A model generated the notes under the pieces. The model had not been told where the DNA came from. It was given only the letters and a program-made list of their open reading frames with translations, and made no database searches. From Cellvibrionaceae bacterium AOL6 (GTDB lineage: Bacteria > Pseudomonadota > Gammaproteobacteria > Pseudomonadales > Cellvibrionaceae): a stretch of DNA of 64,000 nt. How positions within the stretch are numbered: position 1 is the stretch's first letter; each line of letters begins with the position of its first letter. The position numbers and the translations under genes are program-made. The DNA lies in contig NOXC01000018.1 of the NCBI GenBank assembly GCA_003265435.1, forward strand, positions 1 through 64,000. Reading direction: 5' to 3'. Shown piece by piece: positions 27,291 to 36,372 of this stretch.

Positions 27291-28901
27291 GTGGCGTGCA
27301 AGTTGCATCGAGCTGGTTTTAAAATTGAAATTGGCTTCAACTTGTCTAACTGGTCAGGAAAAAAATACGCTCCCCGGCTGGAGCTGGTTGCCCTCTCCAA
27401 GCGCTATGCTCAAGTCTGTGCGAATGATGCGATCTCTCTACGTGTTGCGGCAGGGGAAATCCACGCGCTGGTAGGGGAGAATGGGGCAGGCAAAAGTACA
27501 CTGCTGTCGATGATTTACGGCCTGACGCAAGCCGATGAGGGCGCGATCCTCTGGGAGGGACGCGAGCGCGAGATCCTGGGGCCTCAAGATGCACGAAAGT
27601 TGGGCATCGGCATTGTAATGCAGCATTTTTCCCTCTTCCCTGAACTGGATGTGCTCGACAACCTCTATTTACACGCGTCGGTGGTGGAATCGGTATCACG
27701 CCAGTCTTTGGCGCTCCGAGCAAAGGAAAAAATGACGCAACTGGGCTTGAACCTGTCGTTGACGGCGTGTGTTTCTGAGCTGGCCTTAGGACAGCGCCAA
27801 CAAATTGAAATTCTGCGCTGTCTGCTCCAGCCCGACTTGAAGCTCCTCATCCTTGATGAACCCACCGCAGTACTGACCGTGGACGAGGCGGATCAGCTCC
27901 TGACGCTTCTGGAGCGGCTCAGTTTGGAAGGCTGCAGCATTGTGTATGTCTCGCACAAGCTGCATGAAGTGTGTCGCATTGCGTCTCAGGCGACCGTATT
28001 GCGTAGAGGAAAAGTCGTTGGGCATTGCTCACCGGTAGAGGTGGGCGAGGCGCACTTAGCGAGCCTCATGGTCGGAGGCGATATCGAAAGCGCCTCACGA
28101 GAACGTCACACTCAAGCCTTGAGAGAGGAGGGCTTGGCCTTAAATGCGCTGACGACACCTTATGGTGGCGCGCAAGGTGCGCCGCTGAAAGCCGTCGATG
28201 TGCTGTTTCCCAGTGGCGCGGTCAGTGGTGTTGCGGGGGTGTCCGGCAGTGGGCAAAACGCTCTGGTGGATGCGATCAGTGGCGAGCTTATGGGGGCCGA
28301 CGGGCAATTATCCTATCAAGGGCGCGCGCTTGGCTCGTTGACGCTGGCGCAACGCTACCTGTTGGGTATCAGCGTGATTGCGGCAGAGCGTAAAGAACGC
28401 TGTGTTGAGCCTTCAATGACACTGCTCGAAAACTATTACGCAAAATACCGATTAAAACATCCGGCCACGGTCATTCCCTGGGGCGAGTTAAAAGCTCGCG
28501 TCAGTGCATTGATCGATCAATTCGATATTGCCTGCGCGGGGCCGGAAGCACGAGCGGGAAGTCTTTCCGGCGGTAATTTGCAGAAATTTATCCTCGCCCG
28601 AGAACTAAGTCTGCAGCCGCAAGTGTTGATCTGTCATCAGCCGACTTGGGGCGTGGACATACGCTCTGCGGCCTTTATCTGGCAACAGTTGCGTCAGGTC
28701 GCCGATGACGGAGCGGTGGTCGTCGTCTTGTCGGAAGACCTCGATGAATTGCTGGCACAGACGGATGCGATTGCCGTGTTACACGACGGGCAGCTCTCTC
28801 CGCTGATCGCGCGCGTCACCCTCAGTCGGCAACAACTGGGTGAGTGGATGTCGGGACTGGCTTTTGGAAACGGAGGGCAGCGTGTTGCAGTGGGTGAATA
28901 G
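27291..28901 (+). CDS. BMP-type nucleoside ABC importer, ATP-binding protein
   Basis: Duplicated ABC ATPase of up to 536 residues, the form used by BmpABC/NupNOPQ-type importers. First half: Walker A GENGAGKST, signature LALGQRQQIEIL, Walker B LLILDEPTA. Second half: degenerate Walker A (GVSGSGQNALVD), signature SLSGGNLQKFIL, Walker B VLICHQPTWGVD. The start is uncertain: GTG 27291 is the first option, and TTG 27342 is inside a RutR-like site; family alignment would begin near PRLELVALSKRYA, with AGGAAAAA just before it but no standard start codon. First gene of the importer operon divergent from xdhA; likely cargo is nucleosides or nucleobases. Confidence 0.88.
   Translation: MACKLHRAGFKIEIGFNLSNWSGKKYAPRLELVALSKRYAQVCANDAISLRVAAGEIHALVGENGAGKSTLLSMIYGLTQADEGAILWEGREREILGPQDARKLGIGIVMQHFSLFPELDVLDNLYLHASVVESVSRQSLALRAKEKMTQLGLNLSLTACVSELALGQRQQIEILRCLLQPDLKLLILDEPTAVLTVDEADQLLTLLERLSLEGCSIVYVSHKLHEVCRIASQATVLRRGKVVGHCSPVEVGEAHLASLMVGGDIESASRERHTQALREEGLALNALTTPYGGAQGAPLKAVDVLFPSGAVSGVAGVSGSGQNALVDAISGELMGADGQLSYQGRALGSLTLAQRYLLGISVIAAERKERCVEPSMTLLENYYAKYRLKHPATVIPWGELKARVSALIDQFDIACAGPEARAGSLSGGNLQKFILARELSLQPQVLICHQPTWGVDIRSAAFIWQQLRQVADDGAVVVVLSEDLDELLAQTDAIAVLHDGQLSPLIARVTLSRQQLGEWMSGLAFGNGGQRVAVGE
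27342..27357. promoter_or_regulatory. RutR-box-like operator at the ABC importer operon
   Basis: TTGTCTAACTGGTCAG matches 11 of 14 fixed positions of the RutR box. It falls inside the longest reading of the ATPase gene, which argues that the true start is downstream or that the site lies in a leader. Confidence 0.6.
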
Positions 28902-29919
28902 TGGTGCGGCCTGGCAATGGCTCGCGCCTGTCGCGGCGAGTTTTTTTGGCGATGCTGACGGGAGCATGCATTCTGCCTTTCATGGGGGTACCGGCGCTCG
29001 AAGGGGTGCAGTATTTTTTTGTTGAGCCTTTGCGCGATGCCTACGGACTGAGTGAACTGAGTTTAAAAGTGGTCCCTATCTATATCTGCGCACTGGGCTT
29101 GCTGCTGTGTTTCCGCAGCGGTGTTTGGAATATCGGTGCGGAGGGCCAGTTTTTGGCCGGCGCCATGACGGCGGGTGCAACGGCGCTTTGGTTGGAATCT
29201 GTGGTTTTTCCCGGAGCCTGGGTGCTGGTGTTATTGGCCGGTTGTGTCGGTGGGGCATTGTATGCAGGGTGTGCCGCACTGTTGAAAACGGGCTTTGGTG
29301 TGAGCGAAATTCTCAGTACGATCATGCTGAATTACATCGCGGTCCACTTGTTGATGTATTTGGTGAATGGGCCGCTTAAGGACCCGAATGGTTATGCGTT
29401 TCCCGAGTCGGCCCTGTTCTCCCCGCATACTCAATTGCCGCTGTTTTCGGAATCGGTGCGCGCGAATCTTTTGTTGGTTTTCCCTTTCGTCTTAGGGCCT
29501 CTGGTGTGGTGGGTATTGAAATACACTCGCTTGGGCTTTGAATTGCGCTTACTCGGGCGATCACCTGCTGCGGCAAAAAATGCCGGGATCGCGCCGACGC
29601 GCATCGTTCTGTTTGTGCTCATCACCTGTGTGCCTTGGCCGGTTTGGCCGGAGGCGGCGAGGTGGCAGGCCCAGTAGGTCAATTGATCCCTCAGTTGTCT
29701 TTGGGATATGGCTTCAGTGCGATTATTTGTGTGTTCCTCGGCGGTCAACACCCGTTGGGGATGTTTTTCGCGGCGGTGGTGCTGGCCGTGGTCATGGTTG
29801 GTGCGGAGTCCCTGCAAATCTATTTTGAATTCCCGGCCGCGAGCTCTGCGACCCTGCAAGGTCTGATTCTGTTTTATCTGTTGATATCGCAACGCTGGAC
29901 AAAGGGGGCGCACGAGTGA
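28882..29919 (+). pseudogene. BMP-type ABC importer permease 1, with two frameshifts
   Basis: Inner-membrane permease that should be 345 residues. The likely start is GTG 28882 (GGAGGG upstream), overlapping the ATPase end. It opens LQWVNSGAAWQWLAPVAAS, leaves frame at a T7 run (28941-28947, six would be in frame), continues FLAMLTGACILPFMGVPALEGV to LFVLITC, and changes frame again near 29630-29632, where one base is missing, before ALAGLAGGGEVAGPVGQL. The two shifts cancel, so total length is kept. Core family motifs GVWNIGAEGQF and LSTIMLNYIA are intact. The end overlaps permease 2 as GTGA. This is either an error pair or real decay; without it the importer would lack one permease. Confidence 0.82.
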
Positions 29920-30839
29920 GCCCGGAACTACTGGACGCGATTTTCTTCTCGGCGGTTCGTGCCGCGACGCCGCTCTTACTCGCGGGCCTTGGCATTTTAC
30001 TGCTCGAAAAAAGCGGTGTACTGAATCTGGGTCAGGAGGGGGTTGTGGCCGTCAGTGCTGTAGTCAGTTTTCTTACTCAGTTTTACACGGGCTCGTGGTT
30101 GTGGGCCCTGGTTGCTGCGGTGATATCCGCGCTGCTATTAAATACGCTTTTCGCGCTGCTTGTCTTTCGTTTTCGCGCGGGGCAGGTGATCAGCGGTTTA
30201 TCGTTGAGCTTGTTTGGTGTCGGTCTTGCGGCTTTACTCGCCAGCATTGAGTTGGGTGCTGCCGCGACGCCATTGCCCGCTCTGCCGATACCCCTGTTGC
30301 AACACGTTCCGCTACTGGGTGCTGCGCTTTTTTCTCAGGACGGCTTTGTCTACGTCGCCGCGCTCAGCGTGGCGCTGATTTGGTGGCTGCTCTACCGCAC
30401 GCGCTGGGGGCTTCATGTTCGCGCTGTGGGTGACGCCCCATCCAGTGCCTACGCCTTGGGTTATCACCCGAACCGCATTCGTTTTCAGGCGCTGATGCTA
30501 TGCGCGGTGTGTGTTGGGCTCGCCGGTGCCTATCTCTCCATGGTGTACACCCCAGTGTTGGCCGAGGGCATGAGCGGGGGGCGGGGCTGGATTGCGTTGG
30601 CCTTGGTGGTGTTTGCGGGAAGGCAGTTGCGCTACCTCGTGCTGGGGGCGCTGCTCTTCGGCTTTTTCGCCGTGGTGAACCTTGTATTGGGAGACTTGGG
30701 TTGGCGCATGCCCGGCAGTATTGCGGCGATGATGCCTTATGTGCTGACCATTGTAGTCCTGCTGATTTTATCTGCATTGCGCGTAAGCCGCTCCGAGCCC
30801 GCGTCGTTAGGCCAAAATTTTAATGTATCGAATAGGTGA
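29916..30839 (+). CDS. BMP-type ABC importer, permease 2
   Basis: Inner-membrane permease of 307 residues with eight or so helices. GILLLEKSGVLNLGQEGVVAVSA is the conserved entry motif of these permeases (compare GVWNIGAEGQF in permease 1), and the cytoplasmic coupling loop is seen near TRWGLHVRAVGDAPSSAYALGYHPNRIR. Starts with GTG overlapping the stop of permease 1. Forms a heterodimer with permease 1 in the importer. Four bases separate it from the binding-protein gene. Confidence 0.9.
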   Translation: MSPELLDAIFFSAVRAATPLLLAGLGILLLEKSGVLNLGQEGVVAVSAVVSFLTQFYTGSWLWALVAAVISALLLNTLFALLVFRFRAGQVISGLSLSLFGVGLAALLASIELGAAATPLPALPIPLLQHVPLLGAALFSQDGFVYVAALSVALIWWLLYRTRWGLHVRAVGDAPSSAYALGYHPNRIRFQALMLCAVCVGLAGAYLSMVYTPVLAEGMSGGRGWIALALVVFAGRQLRYLVLGALLFGFFAVVNLVLGDLGWRMPGSIAAMMPYVLTIVVLLILSALRVSRSEPASLGQNFNVSNR

Positions 30840-30842
30840 AGT

Positions 30843-31931
30843 ATGTTGAGCTTGAGTTCTTTTTTGCGAAGGTGTGTTTGTCGTCTGCTGGTGCCAGTGT
30901 TATTGGTGCCTGTTGGCAGCGTAGTGGCTGAACCGCTGAACATTGCATTTATTCATCAAAACCCTGTAGGTGAAGGCGGTTGGACCTTGTCGCATGAGCA
31001 GGCTCGAGAAAAACTTGAAGCGTTCTACGGTGACGCCATCCGTACCACGGCGGTGGATGGTATCGCACCCGGTGTGGATGCTGAGCGTGTATTAACAAAG
31101 TTCGCACGCAGTGACTACGATCTGGTCTTTGCCACATCATTTGGTTTTTTGAATCCGACGCAGAAGGTTGCACGTCGCTTTCCCGCCGTCACTTTTGAGC
31201 ATGCGTCCGGATATCGCATGGCAAAAAATTTGGGTGTCTATCAGATTCGCGCGTACCAGGGGCGGTATTTAAGCGGTATGTTGGCGGGCGCGACGACCCA
31301 GTCTCAGCGCATAGGGTATGTGGGATCGTTTGCCATTCCAGAAGTGATTCGAGGCATTAACGCATTTACGCTTGGCGTACAAGCCGTGAACCCCGACGCG
31401 GTCGTCGAATTAATATGGGTGAACAGCTGGAGTGATGCCGGGCGAGAGCGCGAAGCGACGGAGATCCTGATGGCTAAGGGCGTTGATGTGGTGACCCATC
31501 ATACCGAAACCGCCTCGGTTATGAGTGCGGCGGCGGCCAAAGGTGTCTATGCCATCGGCTATCAAACGGATCGCTCGGCGGCGGCCGGCGAATATCATTT
31601 GGCGTCTGTTGCGCACAATTGGTATCCGATCTATCAGAAAATTGTCCAAGAGAAACTCGACGGCACCTGGCAGAGCAAAAATCGCTGGATCGGTGTGGAA
31701 GAAAACGCATCCGAGCTTGTCTCGATTGCGCCCTTTGTGTCCGCCGAAGTCTTAGCAAACGTGGAATCGGTGCGCAGTGCCATGGCGGCGGGCGAATTCC
31801 GGATTTTCGAAGGTCCGATCAAGGATCAAGCCGGAGAAATTAAAATCCAGCACGACGAAGTGGCGACAGATGACGTGCTCATGTCGATGGAGTGGTTAGT
31901 TCAGGGTGTCCTTGGTAAACTGGATTCTTGA
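30843..31931 (+). CDS. BMP-family periplasmic nucleoside-binding protein
   Basis: Periplasmic binding protein of 362 residues with a cleaved signal peptide ending VVA-EPL. Family signatures: IAFIHQNPVGEGGWTLSHEQA, DYDLVFATSFGFLNPTQKVARRFP, FEHASGYRMAKNLGVY, AYQGRYLSGMLAGA, IGYVGSFAIPEVIRGINAFTLGVQAVNPDA and DVVTHHTETASVMSAAAAKGVYAIGYQTD. BMP/Med proteins bind nucleosides or nucleobases, and the purine context supports that. There is no lipobox, so it is soluble in the periplasm. Confidence 0.9.
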   Translation: MLSLSSFLRRCVCRLLVPVLLVPVGSVVAEPLNIAFIHQNPVGEGGWTLSHEQAREKLEAFYGDAIRTTAVDGIAPGVDAERVLTKFARSDYDLVFATSFGFLNPTQKVARRFPAVTFEHASGYRMAKNLGVYQIRAYQGRYLSGMLAGATTQSQRIGYVGSFAIPEVIRGINAFTLGVQAVNPDAVVELIWVNSWSDAGREREATEILMAKGVDVVTHHTETASVMSAAAAKGVYAIGYQTDRSAAAGEYHLASVAHNWYPIYQKIVQEKLDGTWQSKNRWIGVEENASELVSIAPFVSAEVLANVESVRSAMAAGEFRIFEGPIKDQAGEIKIQHDEVATDDVLMSMEWLVQGVLGKLDS

Positions 31932-31964
31932 GTTTTTGCATTAACTGAGTGTCAGGGCGGTTTA

Positions 31965-32642
31965 ATGATAGAGTCTTCTGAAGAGTTGCTCGAAGAGAAC
32001 GATAGCAAGCGAAAGTACAAGCGCGGAAAAATTCGCGATAAAAATCTGGAAATAATTCTGGATGCGGCACGCGATGAGTTTGTGCTAAAAGGCTACAATG
32101 GCGCGAGTATCCAGGCTATTGCCGATAAGGCGGGGATTGCGAAAGCCAATGTGCACTACTATTTCAAGCGCAAATCCAATTTGTATGTGGCTGTGCTCGA
32201 TGAAATTATTCAGTTGTGGAACGACTATTTTGATGATATCCACGTCGAAGACGATCCCGCTGAAGTGTTAGATCACTTCATCCGGCAAAAAGTCGAACTG
32301 GCTATTAGCCACCCGAAGTCTTCCAAGTTGTTTGCGATGGAAATCATTCAGGGCGCGCCGCTGTTAAAAGATTACATGCGAAATAAAATGCGTCCTTTCG
32401 TGCGAAAGAAATCTGAAGTGATTGAACAATGGATACATCAAGGAAAGATGCGTGAAATTGATCCGGCGCAGTTGATCTTTTTGATCTGGTCATCGACGCA
32501 ACACTACGCGGATTTTGATGCTCAGGTACTCACTATTATGAATCGTGCTGAGTATGAGCCAGAAATGATCGAACAGATCTCGGATTTTCTCAGTGGTACC
32601 ATCCTTCGAGGTGTGGGCCTGGAGCCGCCGGTGAAAGTATGA
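31965..32642 (+). CDS. RutR-family TetR transcriptional regulator
   Basis: Protein of 225 residues. The N-terminal TetR helix-turn-helix covers about residues 25-75 (ILDAARDEFVLKGYNGASIQAIADKAGIAKANVHYYFKRKSNLY). The C-terminal ligand domain matches the RutR/YcdC group, notably LIFLIWSSTQHYADFDAQV. RutR of E. coli binds uracil or thymine and controls pyrimidine and purine genes through TTGACCAnnTGGTCAA. Nine similar sites in this window, one a perfect match, make this protein their likely ligand. Its own effector may be a purine. Last but one gene of the importer operon; ATGA overlap with the deaminase. Confidence 0.88.
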   Translation: MIESSEELLEENDSKRKYKRGKIRDKNLEIILDAARDEFVLKGYNGASIQAIADKAGIAKANVHYYFKRKSNLYVAVLDEIIQLWNDYFDDIHVEDDPAEVLDHFIRQKVELAISHPKSSKLFAMEIIQGAPLLKDYMRNKMRPFVRKKSEVIEQWIHQGKMREIDPAQLIFLIWSSTQHYADFDAQVLTIMNRAEYEPEMIEQISDFLSGTILRGVGLEPPVKV

Positions 32643-34012
32643 GTCGGATTTTTCTCAAATCGCCCGCGGCAGTCTGGACGGGGCTGCCCGAAGTCGATGA
32701 AAAGCAAGGTGCCTGTGGCGGAATTGTCATCGAAGCGGGGCGTATTGTGGAACATGTTGCCGCAGGCGCAGCACCGACCCTGCCCGTGGATGAAGAATTT
32801 GATTGTCGTGATCGGGTGCTGATACCCGGGCTGATTAACTGCCATCACCATTTTTATCAAACACTGACGCGAGCGCTGCCCGCGGCGTTGAACAAAGAAC
32901 TCTTCGAGTGGCTTGTCAATCTGTATCCCGTTTGGGCTGGCTTGGATGAAGACTGTATTCGGCTTTCGACCAAGCTGGCCTTAGCCGAATTAATGTTGTC
33001 GGGTTGCACTACCGCGTCGGACCATCACTACCTGTTTAACCGAGAGGTCACTGCCGCGATCGATATTCAGGTCGCGGCGGCCCAGGAAATGGGCATGCGT
33101 GTGGTACTGACGCGCGGCTCAATGAGCCTTGGCACCTCTTCTGGCGGCTTGCCTCCAGATTGCGTCGTACAAGATGAAGCGGCCATTCTCGAAGAGAGTG
33201 AGCGTCTCATCAAGGCCTACCACGATGCGGGGGACGGTGCGATGACACAAATTGCGCTGGCACCGTGCTCGCCCTTTTCCGTCACGCCCGAATTAATGCA
33301 GGCCAGTGCAGATCTGGCAACACAATATGGTGTACTGCTGCACACGCATCTGGCCGAAACTCAGGACGAAAATCAATTTTGTCTTGATCGCTTTGGACAG
33401 AGGCCACTGGACTACTTAGAAAGTGTGGGCTGGTTGCGACCTGGCGTCTGGCTGGCTCATGGTATTCACTTTAATGACGAAGAAGTCGAACGCCTCGGTA
33501 AGCATCGGGTCGGTGTGTCCCATTGCCCCAGTTCGAACATGATGTTGGCATCCGGTATGTCGCGGGTACTCGAACTGGAAGCGCTCGGCGCGCCGGTAGG
33601 CCTCGGCGTAGACGGCTCCGCATCGAATGATTGTTCGAACATGATGGAAGAAGTACGCCAGGCGTTTCTATTGCAGCGTTTGCAGTACGGTTCGGCGCGG
33701 GTGACGCACCACGATGCCCTGCGCTGGGGTACCTCGGGAGGCGCCGGCGTATTAGGTCGCCCTGAACTCGGTCGCCTCCACCTCGGTGCGCAAGCGGATC
33801 TGGCGTTGTTTCGCCTGGATGAGTTGCGTTTTTCGGGGAGTCACGATGCGATTGCAGCGCTGGTATTGTGCGGGGCTCATCGTGTCAGTGATCTGATGGT
33901 TGCCGGGCAGTGGCGTGTGCGCGATGGCAACATTCCCGGTCTGGACCTAGCCCAGCTTCGCGCTGAGCACAGTGACGCTGCCCGACGGCTGGCGCTTCGC
34001 GCCAGCGCGTGA
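32639..34012 (+). CDS. 8-oxoguanine deaminase
   Basis: Amidohydrolase of 457 residues. Metal ligands: NCHHHFYQTLTR, LHTHLAET, AHGIHF and GVDGSASND; the loop SHCPSSNMMLASGM is usual in this group. The segments CTTASDHHYLF and LTRGSMSLGTSSGGLPPD are typical of 8-oxoguanine deaminases such as the one of Pseudomonas. The reaction turns 8-oxoguanine into urate, which would feed PuuD directly. The ATG overlaps the regulator stop. The protein ends shortly before a convergent gene. Confidence 0.88.
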   Translation: MSRIFLKSPAAVWTGLPEVDEKQGACGGIVIEAGRIVEHVAAGAAPTLPVDEEFDCRDRVLIPGLINCHHHFYQTLTRALPAALNKELFEWLVNLYPVWAGLDEDCIRLSTKLALAELMLSGCTTASDHHYLFNREVTAAIDIQVAAAQEMGMRVVLTRGSMSLGTSSGGLPPDCVVQDEAAILEESERLIKAYHDAGDGAMTQIALAPCSPFSVTPELMQASADLATQYGVLLHTHLAETQDENQFCLDRFGQRPLDYLESVGWLRPGVWLAHGIHFNDEEVERLGKHRVGVSHCPSSNMMLASGMSRVLELEALGAPVGLGVDGSASNDCSNMMEEVRQAFLLQRLQYGSARVTHHDALRWGTSGGAGVLGRPELGRLHLGAQADLALFRLDELRFSGSHDAIAALVLCGAHRVSDLMVAGQWRVRDGNIPGLDLAQLRAEHSDAARRLALRASA

Positions 34013-34019
34013 TGAGGAT

Positions 34020-35108
34020 TTAGTCCGGCGTCGATGCCGGCGTCTCCGCCTCGAATTTTTCCCAGTTGCTGGTCAGGGCATTGACCACGTGCTGCCCAAC
34101 GATAAAAGCGTTGCGTATTGCGGGCATGCCTTGATCGGGATAGGGCGCCGTCGTGCTCCAGGCGCTGCTCTTATCACTGGGTGCCATAGTAAAATTACTG
34201 GCCGTGCGCAGCACCATGACGCGTGCCATATCCACCCGCTGTTCGCGACTGAGTCGCTTTAATGCGGTGAGTGTGCCGCTGTCTTCCATATTGCTCGTTA
34301 AGAAACTTGCGTTTTCTCCGCCATACAGGCTTACCCAGTCGTTCGCCCATTGATTGAGATGGACGCCGTGCCAATAGGTGCTCGCGCTCAGCGTATCGCC
34401 CAGGGTGACGAAGGGGGCGCGCTGCGCATTGGGATAGTCTGGAAACTGCTTGCGAAACTCAGCCACTTCCGGCCCGTCGACCAGTGTGACATCGCGTGTG
34501 AGTTCAAAGGCCCAATCCGCCAAGGCGTCATTTAATGCAAAATGGATGGTGTTCAGTGTCCATCCTGTATAGATGTCCTCGGGTGTGTCGGCTGGTTTTT
34601 TCCCGCCGAGTGGGATCATACCGTAGGGCCAGTCTGCGGGAATTTCACGCGCGTCGATTTCGTACACGAGATCACCGTCGACAACATGCTTGGCCCAGGC
34701 CGCCGAGCCAAGGGACATGTCGGCAGGGTCCCCGCCTGCAATGCCCGCAATCAGCCAGTAGGCTTTGCTGAGATCAAAACGTGCATCCATACCCAGGGCC
34801 ATGATTGATGCGGTCGCATTGGCGATGCCCCCGCCAACGCAAATGCCCAGGACGCCGTCGTCGTTCATTCTGAGTGGGTATTCCCCTAGCGGAAAATCAA
34901 AACTGTTCGATAAGCCGCCTTCCTCCACCCAAAGTTGAAACTCGCCTGCGTCATCACCTTCGACTTCGCCCCGTTCAAACATCGTGACCACGACCACTTT
35001 AACAGGGATGGGGCTGGGCGAGTCACTTGCGGGCGGTGCCGCTTTTTCACAGGCTTGAAGCACGAATAACAAACCCATGACGGGTAGGATGCTGCGTAAA
35101 TATCTCAT
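34020..35108 (-). CDS. NUP-family lipoprotein (annotated elsewhere as purine nucleoside permease)
   Basis: Protein of 362 residues with a lipoprotein signal (MRYLRSILPVMGLLFVLQAC). After this it has no membrane helix. Family segments: VVVVTMFERGE, GICVGGGIANATASIMALG, AYWLIAGIAGGDPADMSLGSAAWAKHVVDGDLVYEIDAREIP, GDTLSASTYWHG and TSNMEDSGTLTAL. The fold is that of nucleoside phosphorylases and nucleosidases (the Met-Glu-Asp stretch corresponds to their base-binding region), so an envelope nucleosidase is more likely than a transporter. A RutR-like site lies 129 bases upstream. Confidence 0.82.
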   Translation of the reverse strand: MRYLRSILPVMGLLFVLQACEKAAPPASDSPSPIPVKVVVVTMFERGEVEGDDAGEFQLWVEEGGLSNSFDFPLGEYPLRMNDDGVLGICVGGGIANATASIMALGMDARFDLSKAYWLIAGIAGGDPADMSLGSAAWAKHVVDGDLVYEIDAREIPADWPYGMIPLGGKKPADTPEDIYTGWTLNTIHFALNDALADWAFELTRDVTLVDGPEVAEFRKQFPDYPNAQRAPFVTLGDTLSASTYWHGVHLNQWANDWVSLYGGENASFLTSNMEDSGTLTALKRLSREQRVDMARVMVLRTASNFTMAPSDKSSAWSTTAPYPDQGMPAIRNAFIVGQHVVNALTSNWEKFEAETPASTPD

Positions 35109-35236
35109 GATTTCTTAATTCTCAATGGAGTTTGGGCGCCTTAACGGTGCATGGCTTGTGGGCTTGACGGTTCATGAAGCATCGTCGATGCCTACCCCGT
35201 CGCAGCAGCGCGGGCCGAGGTCATAAATCAGAAAAG

Positions 35237-35252
35237 CTGACCATATGGTTAG
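35237..35252. promoter_or_regulatory. RutR-box-like operator between divergent genes
   Basis: CTGACCATATGGTTAG matches 11 of 14 fixed positions of the RutR box; with one more base each side it is an 18-base near-perfect palindrome. It lies between the NUP-family gene (-) and the solute-binding gene (+) and could control both. Confidence 0.65.
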
Positions 35253-35329
35253 CAATTGTTGTGCCCGGACGGCAAAGTGCCGAGATTTGCTTATACTCCA
35301 ATAGAGAGGGTTTGGGTGATTAAGTGTGC

Positions 35330-36313
35330 ATGGCTTTGATACGTAGAATTCGACAGAGCGTTTGGCTGGTGTTCGCGGGCTTCGGGTTGCCTTGGATGGC
35401 CGCTGCGACGACGCCACCACAAAATGAGCTTGAGCGTGTCGTGTTCAGTTATGCGGGCTGGAGCGCGGAGATGCAAGGCTTTCACAGCGCGTTGATTACC
35501 GCGATTTTAGAGGCCTCTCAGGACAAATATGGAGGGTATTCGCTGTCGTTCTACGATATTGATGCCAGCCCTCAGCGAGTGAGACGCGAAGTGGCGCTGG
35601 GTGTGAATGTTCAGGTGGATTTTAGCGCGATGACGCTGGCGCCTGGCAAGGTAAGTGACAATACCGTGCAACTGGATGTTCCGCTGATGTTCGGTGTGCT
35701 GGGTTTGCGTCAGCTTATCGTGCGGAAGGATGTACGCGATGCCCTGCTCTCAGTCGAAAAAGGGGAAGATTTTAAGGAATGGGTCGTCGGTCAGGGCGCC
35801 CATTGGCAGGACAATGAATATTACCGACTAGCCAATATCGAGGTGGTGGAGAGTATTCATTTCTCGAATTTATTTTCGATGTTGCAGGCCGGACGCTTCG
35901 ACTACGTTGCGCTTGGTGTGGTAGAGGCCGAGACGGCCCTGGCGGGGAGCCCACAGCCAAACGATCTACAAATACATGAGCAGGTATTCGTGTATTACCC
36001 GTTGCGGGTCTATGCGAACGTCAGTGCGGAAAGGCCGGAACTGGCGCAGCGCTTAAGGTACGGCGTGGAAAAAATAGAGCGCGACGGCACCTTAAGTCAG
36101 ATTTTCGACGCGCATTTTGGAGAACATTTACAGCGAGTCCGGCAGCGAGCGGAGCGCGTATTCATCCTCCCCGCATCGGCCTGCGAATCGACGTTTAACC
36201 CGGACCTTATTGAAGCGGATATCGAACGCTTATTAGGACCGGAAGTTGCGCGAGTGTACTTGGAGCCGACGCGTCGCTGCGGTGATGCGTCTCGCTCCAG
36301 CCCTCGGGGCTGA
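35330..36313 (+). CDS. Periplasmic solute-binding-like protein
   Basis: Exported protein of about 327 residues. The signal peptide ends near MAAATTPPQ. The body has the type II periplasmic binding-protein pattern (amino-acid binding or PBPb type): ILEASQDKYGGYSLSFYDI, VDFSAMTLAPGK, NTVQLDVPLMFGVLGLRQLIVRK, MLQAGRFDYVALGVVEAETAL, VYANVSAERPELAQRLRYGVEKIERDGTLSQIFDAHFGE. No permease or kinase domain adjoins it. It sits under a RutR-like site, so it may sense or bind a purine-derived solute, but no ligand can be inferred from sequence. ATG 35330 is preferred over GTG 35324. Confidence 0.7.
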   Translation: MALIRRIRQSVWLVFAGFGLPWMAAATTPPQNELERVVFSYAGWSAEMQGFHSALITAILEASQDKYGGYSLSFYDIDASPQRVRREVALGVNVQVDFSAMTLAPGKVSDNTVQLDVPLMFGVLGLRQLIVRKDVRDALLSVEKGEDFKEWVVGQGAHWQDNEYYRLANIEVVESIHFSNLFSMLQAGRFDYVALGVVEAETALAGSPQPNDLQIHEQVFVYYPLRVYANVSAERPELAQRLRYGVEKIERDGTLSQIFDAHFGEHLQRVRQRAERVFILPASACESTFNPDLIEADIERLLGPEVARVYLEPTRRCGDASRSSPRG

Positions 36314-36372
36314 GGCGTGGGTCGTGGCGCGGTGTCATGTGGCAAACCAGCGCCAGCGACGGGCTGCTCGGC

